Positions 55,621 through 64,000 of a stretch of 64,000 nucleotides of DNA are shown here, one piece after another. How positions within the stretch are numbered: position 1 is the stretch's first letter; each line of letters begins with the position of its first letter. The translations under genes and the position numbers were made by a program. Location: NCBI RefSeq assembly GCF_028621955.1, contig NZ_CP117516.1, positions 372,001-436,000 of the forward strand. The letters are read 5' to 3'. The stretch comes from Erythrobacter sp. BLCC-B19. Its GTDB lineage: Bacteria; Pseudomonadota; Alphaproteobacteria; Sphingomonadales; Sphingomonadaceae. The notes under the pieces are model-generated. The model worked only from the letters and a program-made list of their open reading frames with translations, ran no database searches and was not told where the DNA came from.

Positions 55621-56678
55621 ACGCCTACAAGCCGATGACCAGCGAAGAGGCGATGGCGATCGCGACGCAGGACACGATGCTGACCCCGCGTTTCTACACT
55701 ACCGATTACGACGCGCTGGATGCGATCGACGTCACCCCCGTGCGCGCCGAATGGGACCAGCTGATCGCCGACATGGTGGGCGATCCCAACAAGCTCCACT
55801 TCAAGCACAATGACAGCTTCAAGGGCGTGATCGAGGGGCTGGAGCCGGCGCTGCGGCGGGAATTCACCGATTTCATGGTGAGCTCGATGACCAGCGAGTT
55901 CTCGGGCTGCGTGCTCTATGCCGAGATCGCGCGGCGCACCAAGAACCCGGACGTGAAGCAGCTCTTCCGCCTGCTCGCGCGCGATGAAAGCCGCCATGCC
56001 GGCTTCATCAACGAAAGCCTCAAGGATGCAGGGATCGGGGTGGACTTGGGCTATCTGACCAAGACCAAGAAATACACCTACTTCAAGCCGAAGTTCATCT
56101 TCTACGCGGTCTACCTGTCGGAGAAGATCGGCTATGCGCGCTACATCACGATCTTCCGCCACCTTGCGCGCAACCCGCAGCACAAGTTCCACCCGATCTT
56201 CGACTGGTTCGAGGAATGGTGCAACGACGAGTTCCGCCACGGCGAGGCCTTTGCCATGCTGCTGCGCGCGGACCCCAAGCTGCTCGAAGGCGCCAACAAG
56301 CTGTGGGTGCGCTTCTTCCTGCTCTCGGTTTACGCGACCATGTATGTGCGCGATCACAACCGGCCGGTGTTCCACGCCGCATTGGGCGTCGATCCGACCG
56401 AGTATGATTACAAGGTCTTCGCGATCTGCAACCAGATCGCCCGGCAGGTCTTCCCGGTCGAACTCGATATCGACAGCCCCGCTTTCCGCCGCCAGATGGA
56501 AAAGCTGCGGCTCGCCGCCGCCCGCATCGAAGACGGCAAGGCGCGTGGCGGAATCGGCGGGATGATCGCGCGTGCATCAGGCATGGCGGGCGCAGGGCTT
56601 GCCTTTGCGCGGATGTACCTCCAGCGCCCCAAGGCGAACACCCTCCCCCGTTCGATCCGGTTGCAACCGGCATGGTAA
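55617..56678 (+). CDS. acsF: AcsF, aerobic Mg-protoporphyrin IX monomethyl ester cyclase
   Basis: 353-aa diiron enzyme that forms ring E with O2. Two EXXH-type sites are seen: RDESRHAGF and EEWCNDEFRHGEAF, with the earlier Glu of the helical pair in SSMTSEFSGC. Its presence, with no BchE in the window, shows an oxygen-dependent pathway. It overlaps puhE by 7 bp. Confidence 0.96.
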   Translation: MNAYKPMTSEEAMAIATQDTMLTPRFYTTDYDALDAIDVTPVRAEWDQLIADMVGDPNKLHFKHNDSFKGVIEGLEPALRREFTDFMVSSMTSEFSGCVLYAEIARRTKNPDVKQLFRLLARDESRHAGFINESLKDAGIGVDLGYLTKTKKYTYFKPKFIFYAVYLSEKIGYARYITIFRHLARNPQHKFHPIFDWFEEWCNDEFRHGEAFAMLLRADPKLLEGANKLWVRFFLLSVYATMYVRDHNRPVFHAALGVDPTEYDYKVFAICNQIARQVFPVELDIDSPAFRRQMEKLRLAAARIEDGKARGGIGGMIARASGMAGAGLAFARMYLQRPKANTLPRSIRLQPAW

Positions 56679-57466
56679 GCTGGAGTGGCCATATTGTGCC
56701 GTTCATCGTGACGGTGGCGATCTGGTTTGTCGCGACCGGGCTGATTGCCTGGGCCGACAACCGTGAACGCGCCACCTTCAGCCGCAGCCTGATGATCGGC
56801 AGCGCCGCGGGCATCGCCGGGCTGCTGGTGATCCTTGGCTCCTCGCTTTCGGCCGAGGTCTGGGCGGTATACCTGTCCTTCATCGGCGCACTGATGGTGT
56901 GGGGTTGGCACGAGCTGTCCTTCCTGACCGGCGCTTCAGCCGGCCCGCGCCGGGGGCCAGCCGATCGGCGGCTCAGCGGCGTCGCCCGCTTTCGGCAGGC
57001 CGCTGCGACCGTGATGCATCACGAGGTCGCGCTGGCGGTGACGGCGCTGCTGCTGATTTCACTGTCATGGAATGCACCCAATCAGATCGGTGCGACAGTA
57101 TTCGTGCTGATGTTCGCCATGCGGCTCATTTCGAAGATCAACCTTTTCGTCGGCGTCCCCAATTCGACCGCCGAGATGCTGCCGGAGCAACTCGCCTATC
57201 TGAAAACCTATTTCGGCCCCAACCGGATGACGCGGCTGCTGATCATGTCGGTCGCGATGCTGACGGGCGTGACGATCTGGGCAGCCGCGCTGGCGCTCGC
57301 CGCCCCGGTGGGGAGCGCGGAAATGGTTGGCGCAAGCCTGATCACCACGCTCGCGCTGCTGGGCGTTCTCGAACACCTGTTTCTGGCCCTGCCCTTCCGG
57401 GACGGGATGCTGTGGGGCTGGGCCTTGCCGAAGCGCCGCGCGGCGGCTGAACCGCAAAGAGATTGA
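56672..57466 (+). CDS. puhE: PuhE, DUF3623 membrane protein (photosynthetic complex assembly protein 2)
   Basis: 264-aa membrane protein with about seven hydrophobic segments. DUF3623 features: the [11 protein letters not shown] motif after the second pair of helices, and [27 protein letters not shown]. In Rhodobacter PuhE modulates bacteriochlorophyll and RC levels. It lies between acsF and hemA, as in other clusters of this kind. Confidence 0.9.
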   Translation: MVSWSGHIVPFIVTVAIWFVATGLIAWADNRERATFSRSLMIGSAAGIAGLLVILGSSLSAEVWAVYLSFIGALMVWGWHELSFLTGASAGPRRGPADRRLSGVARFRQAAATVMHHEVALAVTALLLISLSWNAPNQIGATVFVLMFAMRLISKINLFVGVPNSTAEMLPEQLAYLKTYFGPNRMTRLLIMSVAMLTGVTIWAAALALAAPVGSAEMVGASLITTLALLGVLEHLFLALPFRDGMLWGWALPKRRAAAEPQRD

Positions 57467-57495
57467 AGACAATGAATACGACAGAGGGAATGCGC

Positions 57496-58716
57496 ATGGA
57501 TTTCGAAGCCTTTTTTGCCGGCGAGCTGGACGCCGTGCGCGCCGATGGCCGCTACCGGGTGTTCACCGATATCAAGCGCCACCGCGGCCGCTTCCCCCAC
57601 GCCACCCGCTTCATCGCCGACGAGACGCAGGCGGTGACGGTGTGGTGCTCGAACGACTATCTCGGCATGGGCCAGCACCCCGATGTGCTCGAAGCGATGC
57701 ACAATTGCCTCGACGAATGCGGTGCGGGCGCGGGCGGCACGCGCAATATCTCGGGCACCAATCACTACCATGTGGAACTCGAAGCCGAGCTCGCCGACCT
57801 CCACAACAAGGAAGCCGCCCTGCTGTTTACCAGCGGATACGTCTCGAACTGGGCGGGCCTCGGCACGCTGGCGAGCAAGATCCCGGGCTGCGTCGTGTTC
57901 TCGGATGCGCTGAACCACGCCTCGATGATCGAAGGCATCCGCCACAGCCGCGCGCCCTACAAGGTGTGGCGCCACAATGACGCGGAGCACCTCGACGAAC
58001 TGCTCTCCATGTATGGCCCCGAAGTGCCCAAGCTGGTCGCCTTTGAGAGCGTCTATTCGATGGACGGCGACATCGCACCCATCTCCGACATCCTCGACGT
58101 GTGCGAAAAGCACGGCGCGATGAGCTATATCGACGAAGTCCATGCGGTCGGCCTCTACGGCCCGCGCGGCGGCGGGATCGCCGAGCGCGAAGGCCTGATG
58201 GACCGGATTACCGTGATCGAAGGGACGCTCGGCAAGGCCTTCGGGGTGATGGGCGGCTATATTGCGGCGAGCGCCAACCTCGTCGATTTCGTGCGCAGCT
58301 TTGCCAGCGGCTTCATCTTCTCGACCGCCCTGCCCCCTGCCATCGCGGCGGGCGCGGCGGCAAGCATCCGCCACCTCAAGACCAGCAGCGCCGAGCGCGA
58401 GCTTCAGCAGAAGCGCGTGGCGCAGGTGCGCCGCAGCCTCGACATCATGGGCATCCCGCACCTCGACAACCCGAGCCACATCATCCCGGTGATGGTTGGC
58501 GACGCCAAGAAGTGCAAGATGATCAGCGACTGGCTGATGGACAACCACGGCATCTATGTGCAGCCGATCAACTACCCGACCGTCCCCGTCGGCACGGAAC
58601 GGCTGCGGGTCACGCCCTCGCCGGTGCATTCGGATGGCGACATCGACCGGCTGATCAAGGCATTGAGCGAGATCTGGTCGCATTGCGAGCTCGCCCGGAT
58701 GGAAAAGGCTGCTTAA
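57496..58716 (+). CDS. hemA: 5-Aminolevulinate synthase
   Basis: 406-aa pyridoxal-phosphate enzyme joining glycine and succinyl-CoA, the first tetrapyrrole step. It starts [14 protein letters not shown] with GAGGG 7 bp upstream; earlier in-frame starts at 57463, 57472 and 57490 are weaker. Active-site Lys is in [17 protein letters not shown] and the substrate loops [17 protein letters not shown] and NDYLGMG are intact. It ends the operon at a terminator. Carriage in the PGC coordinates supply with demand. Confidence 0.96.
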   Translation: MDFEAFFAGELDAVRADGRYRVFTDIKRHRGRFPHATRFIADETQAVTVWCSNDYLGMGQHPDVLEAMHNCLDECGAGAGGTRNISGTNHYHVELEAELADLHNKEAALLFTSGYVSNWAGLGTLASKIPGCVVFSDALNHASMIEGIRHSRAPYKVWRHNDAEHLDELLSMYGPEVPKLVAFESVYSMDGDIAPISDILDVCEKHGAMSYIDEVHAVGLYGPRGGGIAEREGLMDRITVIEGTLGKAFGVMGGYIAASANLVDFVRSFASGFIFSTALPPAIAAGAAASIRHLKTSSAERELQQKRVAQVRRSLDIMGIPHLDNPSHIIPVMVGDAKKCKMISDWLMDNHGIYVQPINYPTVPVGTERLRVTPSPVHSDGDIDRLIKALSEIWSHCELARMEKAA

Positions 58717-58763
58717 CGCACCCCTTCACTGACAGGACTACCGGCTCTCCCTTGGACGGGAGT

Positions 58764-58800
58764 GAGGGCGGACGCCATGGGGGTGGCGGCCGCCCTCTTT
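58764..58800 (+). terminator. Terminator after hemA, right end of the photosynthesis operon
   Basis: GAGGGCGG (58764-58771) and CCGCCCTC (58790-58797), with an 18-nt loop, followed by TTT. The stem is perfect. The remaining gene-free sequence to 59029 shows no further structure that I can support. Confidence 0.75.
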
Positions 58801-59029
58801 GCGTTGGGCATTGCGGGACACGGACGAAGAATTCAAAGTTGGCAGTCTGTCGCCGCGGTTTCGCTCTTCAGCGGGCGGGCACAGCCCCCCTCCAGCCATG
58901 ACGATGTGAAGGAGCGTCCCGCAATTGCGTGCCTTTGCCCCGCGTCGGAAAGAGCGCGAAGCGTCCCCTAGCGGCAAACCGAAAGGGTGTGCGACTGGCG
59001 GCGCGTGGGCGGCAGGCGGCTTGACCGCT

Positions 59030-59545
59030 TCAGGCCGATCCCTTGGGCTCCCGATCGGGCAAGGCGATCAGCTCTTCGAGAAACTGCGCGATCAGGCCTG
59101 ATTGGGAATCGACCTGCGCCTTGGCGTAGACGCGGGCAAGCTGTGCGCGAACCGTGCCCGCCGCCGAGCCGCGCAATCCTGCGATCTCGGCAATATCGCA
59201 GCCCTTGAGCGCGAAGAGTGCCACGTCAGCTTCGGCGGCGGTGAGCTTCCATTCCGCGAAGCGCAAGGCAATCAGATCGGCAAGAGCGCCTTTCGCTGCC
59301 GCAACCGCGGTCTCGTCGCGCCGGGCTGCGGCGATCAGGCTTCGCACCTGCAACGCCCCCAGCACGACCGCGGCCAACAGGGCAATGGCCGCCATGCCTT
59401 CGATCACAAGGTGCCAGCCGATCCCTTCGGCCACCACGTCGCCCACAAGATCGGCGAGAAAGAAGCTACACGCCAAAGCCTGCAAGGCCACAAGGATGCT
59501 GATCCCGGTGGCCTTGCGTTCGATGCTGCGCACTCTTGTATTCAT
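59030..59545 (-). CDS. Membrane-anchored LuxR-type HTH regulator
   Basis: 171 aa. Two N-terminal membrane helices (about residues 14-34 and 44-66) are followed by a coiled stretch and a C-terminal LuxR/GerE-type HTH (LTAAEADVALFALKGCDIAE, GTVRAQLARVYAKAQ). It has no receiver or PAS domain, so input must come through the membrane part or a partner. It begins 9 bp after the cytochrome b561-like gene stop. It lies at the PGC edge and may sense redox state through that partner, which is inference. Confidence 0.75.
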   Translation of the reverse strand: MNTRVRSIERKATGISILVALQALACSFFLADLVGDVVAEGIGWHLVIEGMAAIALLAAVVLGALQVRSLIAAARRDETAVAAAKGALADLIALRFAEWKLTAAEADVALFALKGCDIAEIAGLRGSAAGTVRAQLARVYAKAQVDSQSGLIAQFLEELIALPDREPKGSA

Positions 59546-59554
59546 GCTGTGTGC

Positions 59555-60181
59555 CTATCGTCCGATCGGGGCCATCGCTACAAGAACCTGCTTGCCGCTG
59601 CGCCGTGTCTCGAAGATCACCCCGCCGATGTGGAGCAGGATCAGCACATATAGCAGATTGGCAGCCGTCTCGTGGATTTCGCCGAGCGGGCCTTCTTCCT
59701 CCCCACCTTCGTCCTCCTCGCCTTCCTCTTCGTCCGCTTCCTCCTGGCTTTTGGAAGCGTCCGCCGTGGTGCGGTACTCGGCAGCCTCGGATGCGCCATT
59801 CCATGGAGGCGGCCCGGCCATGGCAATGCCGGTGCCGATGATGGTGAGCAGGCAACCCCAGATCGCGTACACCATCATCGCGCCGAGCGGATTATGCGAG
59901 GTGTGGTGCACCACTTTGCCAGTCCGGATATCGCGCAGGTGGGCAAGTGCCTTGCGCGGGCTGGGCCAGAAGGCACTAAAGCGCGCCTCGGCAGGGCCGA
60001 CCAGACCCCACAACAGCCGCAGGCCAAGGATCGCGGCCAGGCCATAGCCGACCCATATATGCGGGCCGGAGCCTTCTTCGGTGACGACCGCATTGGCCAG
60101 CACGGCAAGGGCGATCGACCAATGGGTGATCCGGACAATCGGATCCCAGCGGCGGCGGGCGGGCGTGGTCGTTTCGGTCAT
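59555..60181 (-). CDS. Cytochrome b561-family protein with acidic insert
   Basis: 208-aa di-haem membrane protein with four helices. Likely haem ligands are His20 (VRITHWSI), His92/93 or 96 (VVHHTSHNPLG), and His160/His174 in the last helices (GEIHETAAN, LILLHIGG). A run of about 18 mostly Glu/Asp residues (137-154) is inserted between helices 3 and 4 and faces solvent, which is unusual for the family. A soluble cytochrome could dock there. It precedes the membrane LuxR gene. Confidence 0.85.
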   Translation of the reverse strand: MTETTTPARRRWDPIVRITHWSIALAVLANAVVTEEGSGPHIWVGYGLAAILGLRLLWGLVGPAEARFSAFWPSPRKALAHLRDIRTGKVVHHTSHNPLGAMMVYAIWGCLLTIIGTGIAMAGPPPWNGASEAAEYRTTADASKSQEEADEEEGEEDEGGEEEGPLGEIHETAANLLYVLILLHIGGVIFETRRSGKQVLVAMAPIGR

Positions 60182-60308
60182 GGCGCTTCCTTTGCAAAAA
60201 GGTGCCAGCGACCGCCCTGATCAAGGGGGACGACAAAGCAAGCCGCTGACCCGCCGCAAATGGCGCTGAAAGGTCGGCGGCGCGATTGGCGATCTGCTTA
60301 TCCGGGGC

Positions 60309-60330
60309 TGCCTAAGCGGCTGCTTAGGCA
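60309..60330. other. Hairpin in the 225-bp gap between GH97 and cytochrome b561 genes
   Basis: TGCCTAAGC-GGCT-GCTTAGGCA: perfect 9-bp stem with a 4-nt loop, about 77 nt past the GH97 stop. There is no T-run on either side, so it may be a processed 3' end or a protein site. Nothing else is seen in 60182-60406. Confidence 0.45.
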
Positions 60331-60406
60331 TTGTTTGCCGACCGGCAGAAGCCGTTTGCTGGGGCGGACGGCCTGCCATCCCCCCATCACATTCCACGCC
60401 TTGCCT

Positions 60407-62479
60407 TTACCCCACCGGAATGAACCGCACCGCAAATCCGCCGCCCGGCGCCATCCGCACGGCGAAGGTGTCGCCGCCGGTGACGGTCTTCTCCTCGATA
60501 ACCATCGCATAGGGGTTGGTCTTCCAGTCGGCATCCGGCCCGTCGCGGTAGATCTGGGCGCGGTATTTCCGGCCCGTTTCGAGGAAGCTCAGCGGCACCG
60601 ACAGATCACGCGCCGTTTCATCCGTCACCGCGCCGAGGAACCATTCCTTCGACTTGCGCCCCTGGCGCGCGAAGGCGACGTAATCGCCGATCTCGCCTGC
60701 GAGCGCGATCGATTCTTCCCAGTCGGTTTCGACATCCTTGATGAACTGGAAGGCATCCATCCGCGCCTCGTAATTCTCCGGAAGGTCGGCGGCCATCTGG
60801 ATCGGGGAATAGAGCACCACGTAAAGTGCAAGCTGCTTGGCGAGCGTCGTCTCCGGGCGGTTCGACGGATCGCCGCGCGGCATATCGGGGCGCAAGGGCG
60901 CGCGCTCGTTGGGCTTCAGATCGAAGATGCCGGGGGTGAAGTCCATCGGGCCGGCCAGCATCCGGGTGAAGGCCAGCATCGCCTCGTGCTCGGGCGGGTT
61001 GGGCGGCGTGCCCCAGGCGTTGTACTCCATCCCCCGCGCGCCTTCGCGGGCGATCCAGTTGGGATAGGTGCGGCGGAGCCCTGTGTCCTTGACCGGCTCG
61101 TGCGCGTTGATCGCAATCTGGCGCTTGGCGGCCTCGGTCACGACCTTGAGATGATGGCGCACCATGAACTGGCTGTCGTGCCATTCGTAGCGGCGGATGC
61201 CGTTCTCGTCGATCCGCACCGCATCGCCCGCGTCGGCGACATAGCCGGTCTTGACCTGCCGCACGCCGACCTTCTGCATGAGGTCCATCGCCGCGCCCAA
61301 CTGGTTTTCGTAATTGGTGATGTTGGCCGAGGTTTCGTGGTGGCCAATGATCCGCACGCCCTTGGAGAGTGCGTATTTGCCCAGTTCCTCGATGTCGTAA
61401 TCGGGCATGGGTTTGGTGAAATCGAACAGGTCGCCATTATTGTACCAGTCGCCGTCCCAGCCGATGTTCCAGCCTTCGACCAGCACGCCGGCAAAGCCGT
61501 GCTTGGCGGCGAAATCGATGTAGCGCTTGGTTTCCTGCGTTGTCGCGCCGTGGATCCGGTCGCGGCCCCAGGTGCGGTCGTTGATGTGCATGGCCCACCA
61601 GATGCCGACATATTTGCCCGGCTCCACCCACGACACATCGCCCAGTTTGTTGGGTTCGTTGAGGTTGAGGATGATGTCGGAATTGATGAGGCCCACGGCA
61701 TTGGGCGCGACCTGAATGGTGCGCCACGGCGAAGTGAAGGGCGCCCTGGTCTTGACCTTGGGCCCGCCCGTCCAATTGCGCAGCTTCGACTCAAAATTGC
61801 CGGGACGCAGCTGGTCGAGCGACATGGATGAATAGTCGACCAGCGCGGCTTCATGGATGCTGAAGTAGATGCCGTCGGCGTTGCGGAAGGTCGCGGGGGT
61901 GTGCGCATCGTCGACCTCGCCGGCAGGCGCGGTGCGGGTGAGGTATTCGTAGCGGTTGAACTCGTCCGACGGGGTGTACCACATCGTGGTTGTCTCGCCG
62001 ACGCCGAACTGGGTCAGCTCTTCGGTGATGGCGACATCACCTGCAAGCGCGGCTTGCTCGGGCAGCTCGTATCGGAAGCCGATCCCGGTGTCGAAGGCGC
62101 GGAAGCGAACCACCAGCTGCCGGTCGGGGCCGTCGGCAGGCTTGAAGGTGACGGCGAGTTCATTGTGCTGGTCGCGCACCAACCGGCGCTCGCCCCAGGG
62201 CTGTTCCCAGGTCGTATCCTTGGCAGCGCGCGCCGATCCGGCGATGGCCAGACCGCGTTCGAAGCCGTGATGTTCGGCAAACAGCATCCCGAGCTTGGAG
62301 GGGGCGATCACCTGCTTGCCATCATAGGCGATCGCATAGGTCGCCAGCCCGCCATCATCCTTGACGGTGACGGTAATCCGCCCATCGGGCGAAGCGAGCG
62401 TCAGGGTCTCGGCGGCAGCGGGCGCGGCAGCCCACATGATCACGGCGAGCGCCGCGAGCGGTTTCCAGTGCTTGGTCAT
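60407..62479 (-). CDS. GH97 alpha-glucosidase (SusB-like, inverting type)
   Basis: 690-aa periplasmic glucosidase acting on maltose and maltodextrins. Signal peptide ends near APAAA. The three catalytic glutamates of inverting GH97 enzymes are visible: HHETS, NAHEPVKDTGLRRTYPNW and, 24 residues after the second, REGARGMEY, the same spacing as E508-E532 of the Bacteroides SusB enzyme. The ATG at 62479 is preceded by GAGAGGGA; an in-frame start 14 codons earlier adds a non-signal sequence. It follows the GH13 gene on the same strand. Confidence 0.93.
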   Translation of the reverse strand: MTKHWKPLAALAVIMWAAAPAAAETLTLASPDGRITVTVKDDGGLATYAIAYDGKQVIAPSKLGMLFAEHHGFERGLAIAGSARAAKDTTWEQPWGERRLVRDQHNELAVTFKPADGPDRQLVVRFRAFDTGIGFRYELPEQAALAGDVAITEELTQFGVGETTTMWYTPSDEFNRYEYLTRTAPAGEVDDAHTPATFRNADGIYFSIHEAALVDYSSMSLDQLRPGNFESKLRNWTGGPKVKTRAPFTSPWRTIQVAPNAVGLINSDIILNLNEPNKLGDVSWVEPGKYVGIWWAMHINDRTWGRDRIHGATTQETKRYIDFAAKHGFAGVLVEGWNIGWDGDWYNNGDLFDFTKPMPDYDIEELGKYALSKGVRIIGHHETSANITNYENQLGAAMDLMQKVGVRQVKTGYVADAGDAVRIDENGIRRYEWHDSQFMVRHHLKVVTEAAKRQIAINAHEPVKDTGLRRTYPNWIAREGARGMEYNAWGTPPNPPEHEAMLAFTRMLAGPMDFTPGIFDLKPNERAPLRPDMPRGDPSNRPETTLAKQLALYVVLYSPIQMAADLPENYEARMDAFQFIKDVETDWEESIALAGEIGDYVAFARQGRKSKEWFLGAVTDETARDLSVPLSFLETGRKYRAQIYRDGPDADWKTNPYAMVIEEKTVTGGDTFAVRMAPGGGFAVRFIPVG

Positions 62480-62517
62480 GCGTCCCTCTCCTTGCAGGCC
62501 GATCGGGGCGGCCCGCT

Positions 62518-63888
62518 TCACTTGGTCTGCGTGTAGATCCGGTAGCCCCAGGCGGGCAGTTCGAGCGTCTCGCCGCCTGCAAAGGTGACGGGGGCACCGG
62601 TCAGCGCGTCGTTGTAGGCACCGTGGTGGCGCGCCTGCGCGAAAGTGACAGCTTGCGGCCGGGGCGAGAGGTTGAACACCGCGAAAACCCGCTCGCCCCC
62701 CGTGCCGCGGGTGAAGGCATAGACGTCGGCGGTGGCGCTTGTCGGCACCTCGATCATCCCCGCGCCGAAACGCCCGTTGTGGAGCGCCGGGTGGCTGGAC
62801 TTGAGCGCGATCAGCGTCTGGAACAGCGCCGAATGCTCGCCTTCCTTCCAGACGATCGGGTCGCGATCGAAGAACTGGAGCTGCCGGTTATTGCCCGCTT
62901 CCTGCCCGTTATAGATCAGCGGCATCCCGCCACCCACGAAGGACAGCGCAATCGCCGCCTCATAGGCCGGGCCGTAGATCGCAGCCGCTGGCCCGTCCCA
63001 CGAATTCTGGTCGTGGTTCTCGGTATAGACTATGCGCATCGCCGCATGGGGCCAGGTTTCGGTCTGCTTGGCGTAGTAATCGCGCATTGCGCCCGCCCCG
63101 CTACCGTCCTTCACGAGACGCTGCATCGCCTCCTTCCAACCCCAGCCATAGGTCGCATCGAAGGCGCGGGCGTGGAGATCGCGCTGTTCCCATTCGGCCA
63201 GCATGAAGACCGGCTTGATCGCGTCCAGCTCGGCCCGTGCCGTCTCCCAGAAATCGGTCGGGACGTATCCGGCCACATCGGCGCGGTAGCCATCGATCCC
63301 GTATTCGCGCACCCAGAAAGCGAGGCTCTCGGTCATGTAGCGGCGAAGGCCGGGCTGGCTGTAATCGAAATCGGCAACATCCGACCAGTCGGTGCCGACC
63401 GGGCTCATCAACGCGCCCTCGGGCGTGCGGCTGTACCATTCGGGATGGCTTTGCGTGAGCGGGTTGTCCGTGGCCGAATGGTTGGCGACCCAATCGAGGA
63501 TCACCTTCAGCCCCAACCGATGCGCCTCGTCCACGAAGGCGCGGAAATCGGCCTCGGTGCCCAGCTCGGGATTGACCGCCCGATAGTCGCGCACGGCATA
63601 GGGGCTGCCGAGCGAGCCTTTGCGGTTCGCCTCGCCGATGGGATGAATCGGCATCAGCCAGATGATGTCGACCCCCATCTGCGCGAGCCGCGGCAGTTGC
63701 CTTTGCGCGGCGGTAAAGGTGCCCTCGGGCGTGAACTGGCGCGTGTTGATCTGGTAGATCACCGCATCCGCTGTCCACGCGGCGTTCTTGACCTCGACCA
63801 CATCGCGCGGGGCGTAGTCAGGCGCGGCCAGCGCAGGGGCGGCGGCGGCGAGCGTGGTTGCGAGCAACACAGCGGCAAGGCGCATCAT
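62518..63888 (-). CDS. GH13-family alpha-amylase, secreted
   Basis: 456-aa endo-acting alpha-glucan hydrolase. Signal peptide ends near APALAA. The catalytic nucleophile Asp is in GYRADVAGY, the acid/base Glu in FMLAEWEQRD, and the third Asp in IVYTENHDQNSW. The (beta/alpha)8 motif DWVANHSA is present. The start overlaps the stop of the upstream transporter (ATGA). Together with GH97 and the transporter it forms a maltodextrin-use operon. Confidence 0.93.
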   Translation of the reverse strand: MMRLAAVLLATTLAAAAPALAAPDYAPRDVVEVKNAAWTADAVIYQINTRQFTPEGTFTAAQRQLPRLAQMGVDIIWLMPIHPIGEANRKGSLGSPYAVRDYRAVNPELGTEADFRAFVDEAHRLGLKVILDWVANHSATDNPLTQSHPEWYSRTPEGALMSPVGTDWSDVADFDYSQPGLRRYMTESLAFWVREYGIDGYRADVAGYVPTDFWETARAELDAIKPVFMLAEWEQRDLHARAFDATYGWGWKEAMQRLVKDGSGAGAMRDYYAKQTETWPHAAMRIVYTENHDQNSWDGPAAAIYGPAYEAAIALSFVGGGMPLIYNGQEAGNNRQLQFFDRDPIVWKEGEHSALFQTLIALKSSHPALHNGRFGAGMIEVPTSATADVYAFTRGTGGERVFAVFNLSPRPQAVTFAQARHHGAYNDALTGAPVTFAGGETLELPAWGYRIYTQTK

Positions 63889-64000
63889 GCTTGCCCCGCC
63901 GCCTCACCATCGCTGACAAGCAGCGTCGCGCCCGCCGCCAGCACGAAGCTGACCGCCGCAATCGCCATCGCATAGATCGGCGCGCCGCCGAACAGGTTGG
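63885..64000 (-). CDS. C-terminal end of a membrane transporter (MFS, partial)
   Basis: Only the last 37 residues are in view: LFGGAPIYAMAIAAVSFVLA forms the last membrane helix, followed by AGATLLVSDGEAAGQA and the stop. It overlaps the amylase start by ATGA. In related operons this position holds an MFS sugar transporter, and maltose or maltodextrin uptake is likely. The identification rests on the one helix and on context. Confidence 0.5.
   Translation of the reverse strand, partial: NLFGGAPIYAMAIAAVSFVLAAGATLLVSDGEAAGQA

Noticed and set aside
58738..58977. 79-codon minus-strand frame after hemA
   Set aside because: It overlaps the hemA terminator and has no domain, ribosome site or composition like a real gene.

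Overview
The window comes from an alphaproteobacterium that makes bacteriochlorophyll (BChl) a under aerobic conditions. The best match is an aerobic anoxygenic phototroph of the Erythrobacter/Porphyrobacter type (Sphingomonadales, Erythrobacteraceae). The reasons are the high GC content, a complete photosynthesis gene cluster (PGC) in the order bchIDO-crtCDF-bchCXYZ-pufBALM / tspO-bchP-bch2-bchG-ppsR-aerR / bchFNBHLM-lhaA-puhABC-orf-acsF-puhE-hemA, the oxygen-dependent cyclase AcsF with no BchE, no pufC and no LH2 (puc) genes, and REP-like repeats of a kind common in sphingomonads. The genus is inferred from gene order and cannot be proved from the sequence alone.

Layout. (1) Positions 1-4685 (minus strand): the core of a type IV secretion system (virB1-like transglycosylase, virB2, virB3, virB4, virB6), running off the left edge. 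(2) 4862-9970: a small periplasmic TPR gene diverges from a lipoprotein plus TonB-dependent receptor pair. Their shared intergenic region carries two Pho-box-like direct repeats. (3) 10186-15911: ordinary metabolism and regulation (TetR with thioesterase, a winged-helix response regulator with an eroded receiver, SDR, acyl-CoA dehydrogenase, ferredoxin-NADP reductase), plus an AT-richer orphan gene and a REP-like inverted repeat cluster. (4) 16044-19873: a ferric-iron ABC transporter with divergent halves whose start codons share a base. (5) 19944-58716: the PGC, about 38.8 kb. (6) 59030-60181: a membrane-anchored LuxR-type regulator next to a cytochrome b561-like protein. (7) 60407-64000: maltodextrin use (GH97, GH13 and the end of an MFS transporter).

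How the PGC works together. HemA makes 5-aminolevulinate. BchHID inserts Mg, BchM methylates, AcsF forms ring E, BchNBL reduces ring D, BchF hydrates, BchXYZ reduces ring B, BchC oxidises the 3-hydroxyethyl group, and BchG/BchP attach and reduce the tail. CrtC, CrtD and CrtF carry out the spirilloxanthin-type late carotenoid steps; crtE, crtB and crtI must lie elsewhere. PufBALM and PuhA form the LH1-RC complex. LhaA, PuhB, PuhC, PuhE, Bch2 and a 100-aa conserved-position protein are probable assembly factors. Transcriptional control is probably by PpsR with its antagonist AerR. Perfect TGT-N12-ACA PpsR sites lie between crtD and crtF and upstream of bchC, and one-mismatch CGT-N12-ACA versions lie upstream of bchG and bchF.

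Less explained items inside or beside the PGC are a 54-aa membrane peptide after bchO, a Cys/His-rich protein of unknown function before crtC, a crtC with no standard start codon ahead of its conserved N-terminus, a 28-codon ORF overlapping lhaA and puhA by ATGA on both sides, and the LuxR/cytochrome b561 pair at the right edge.
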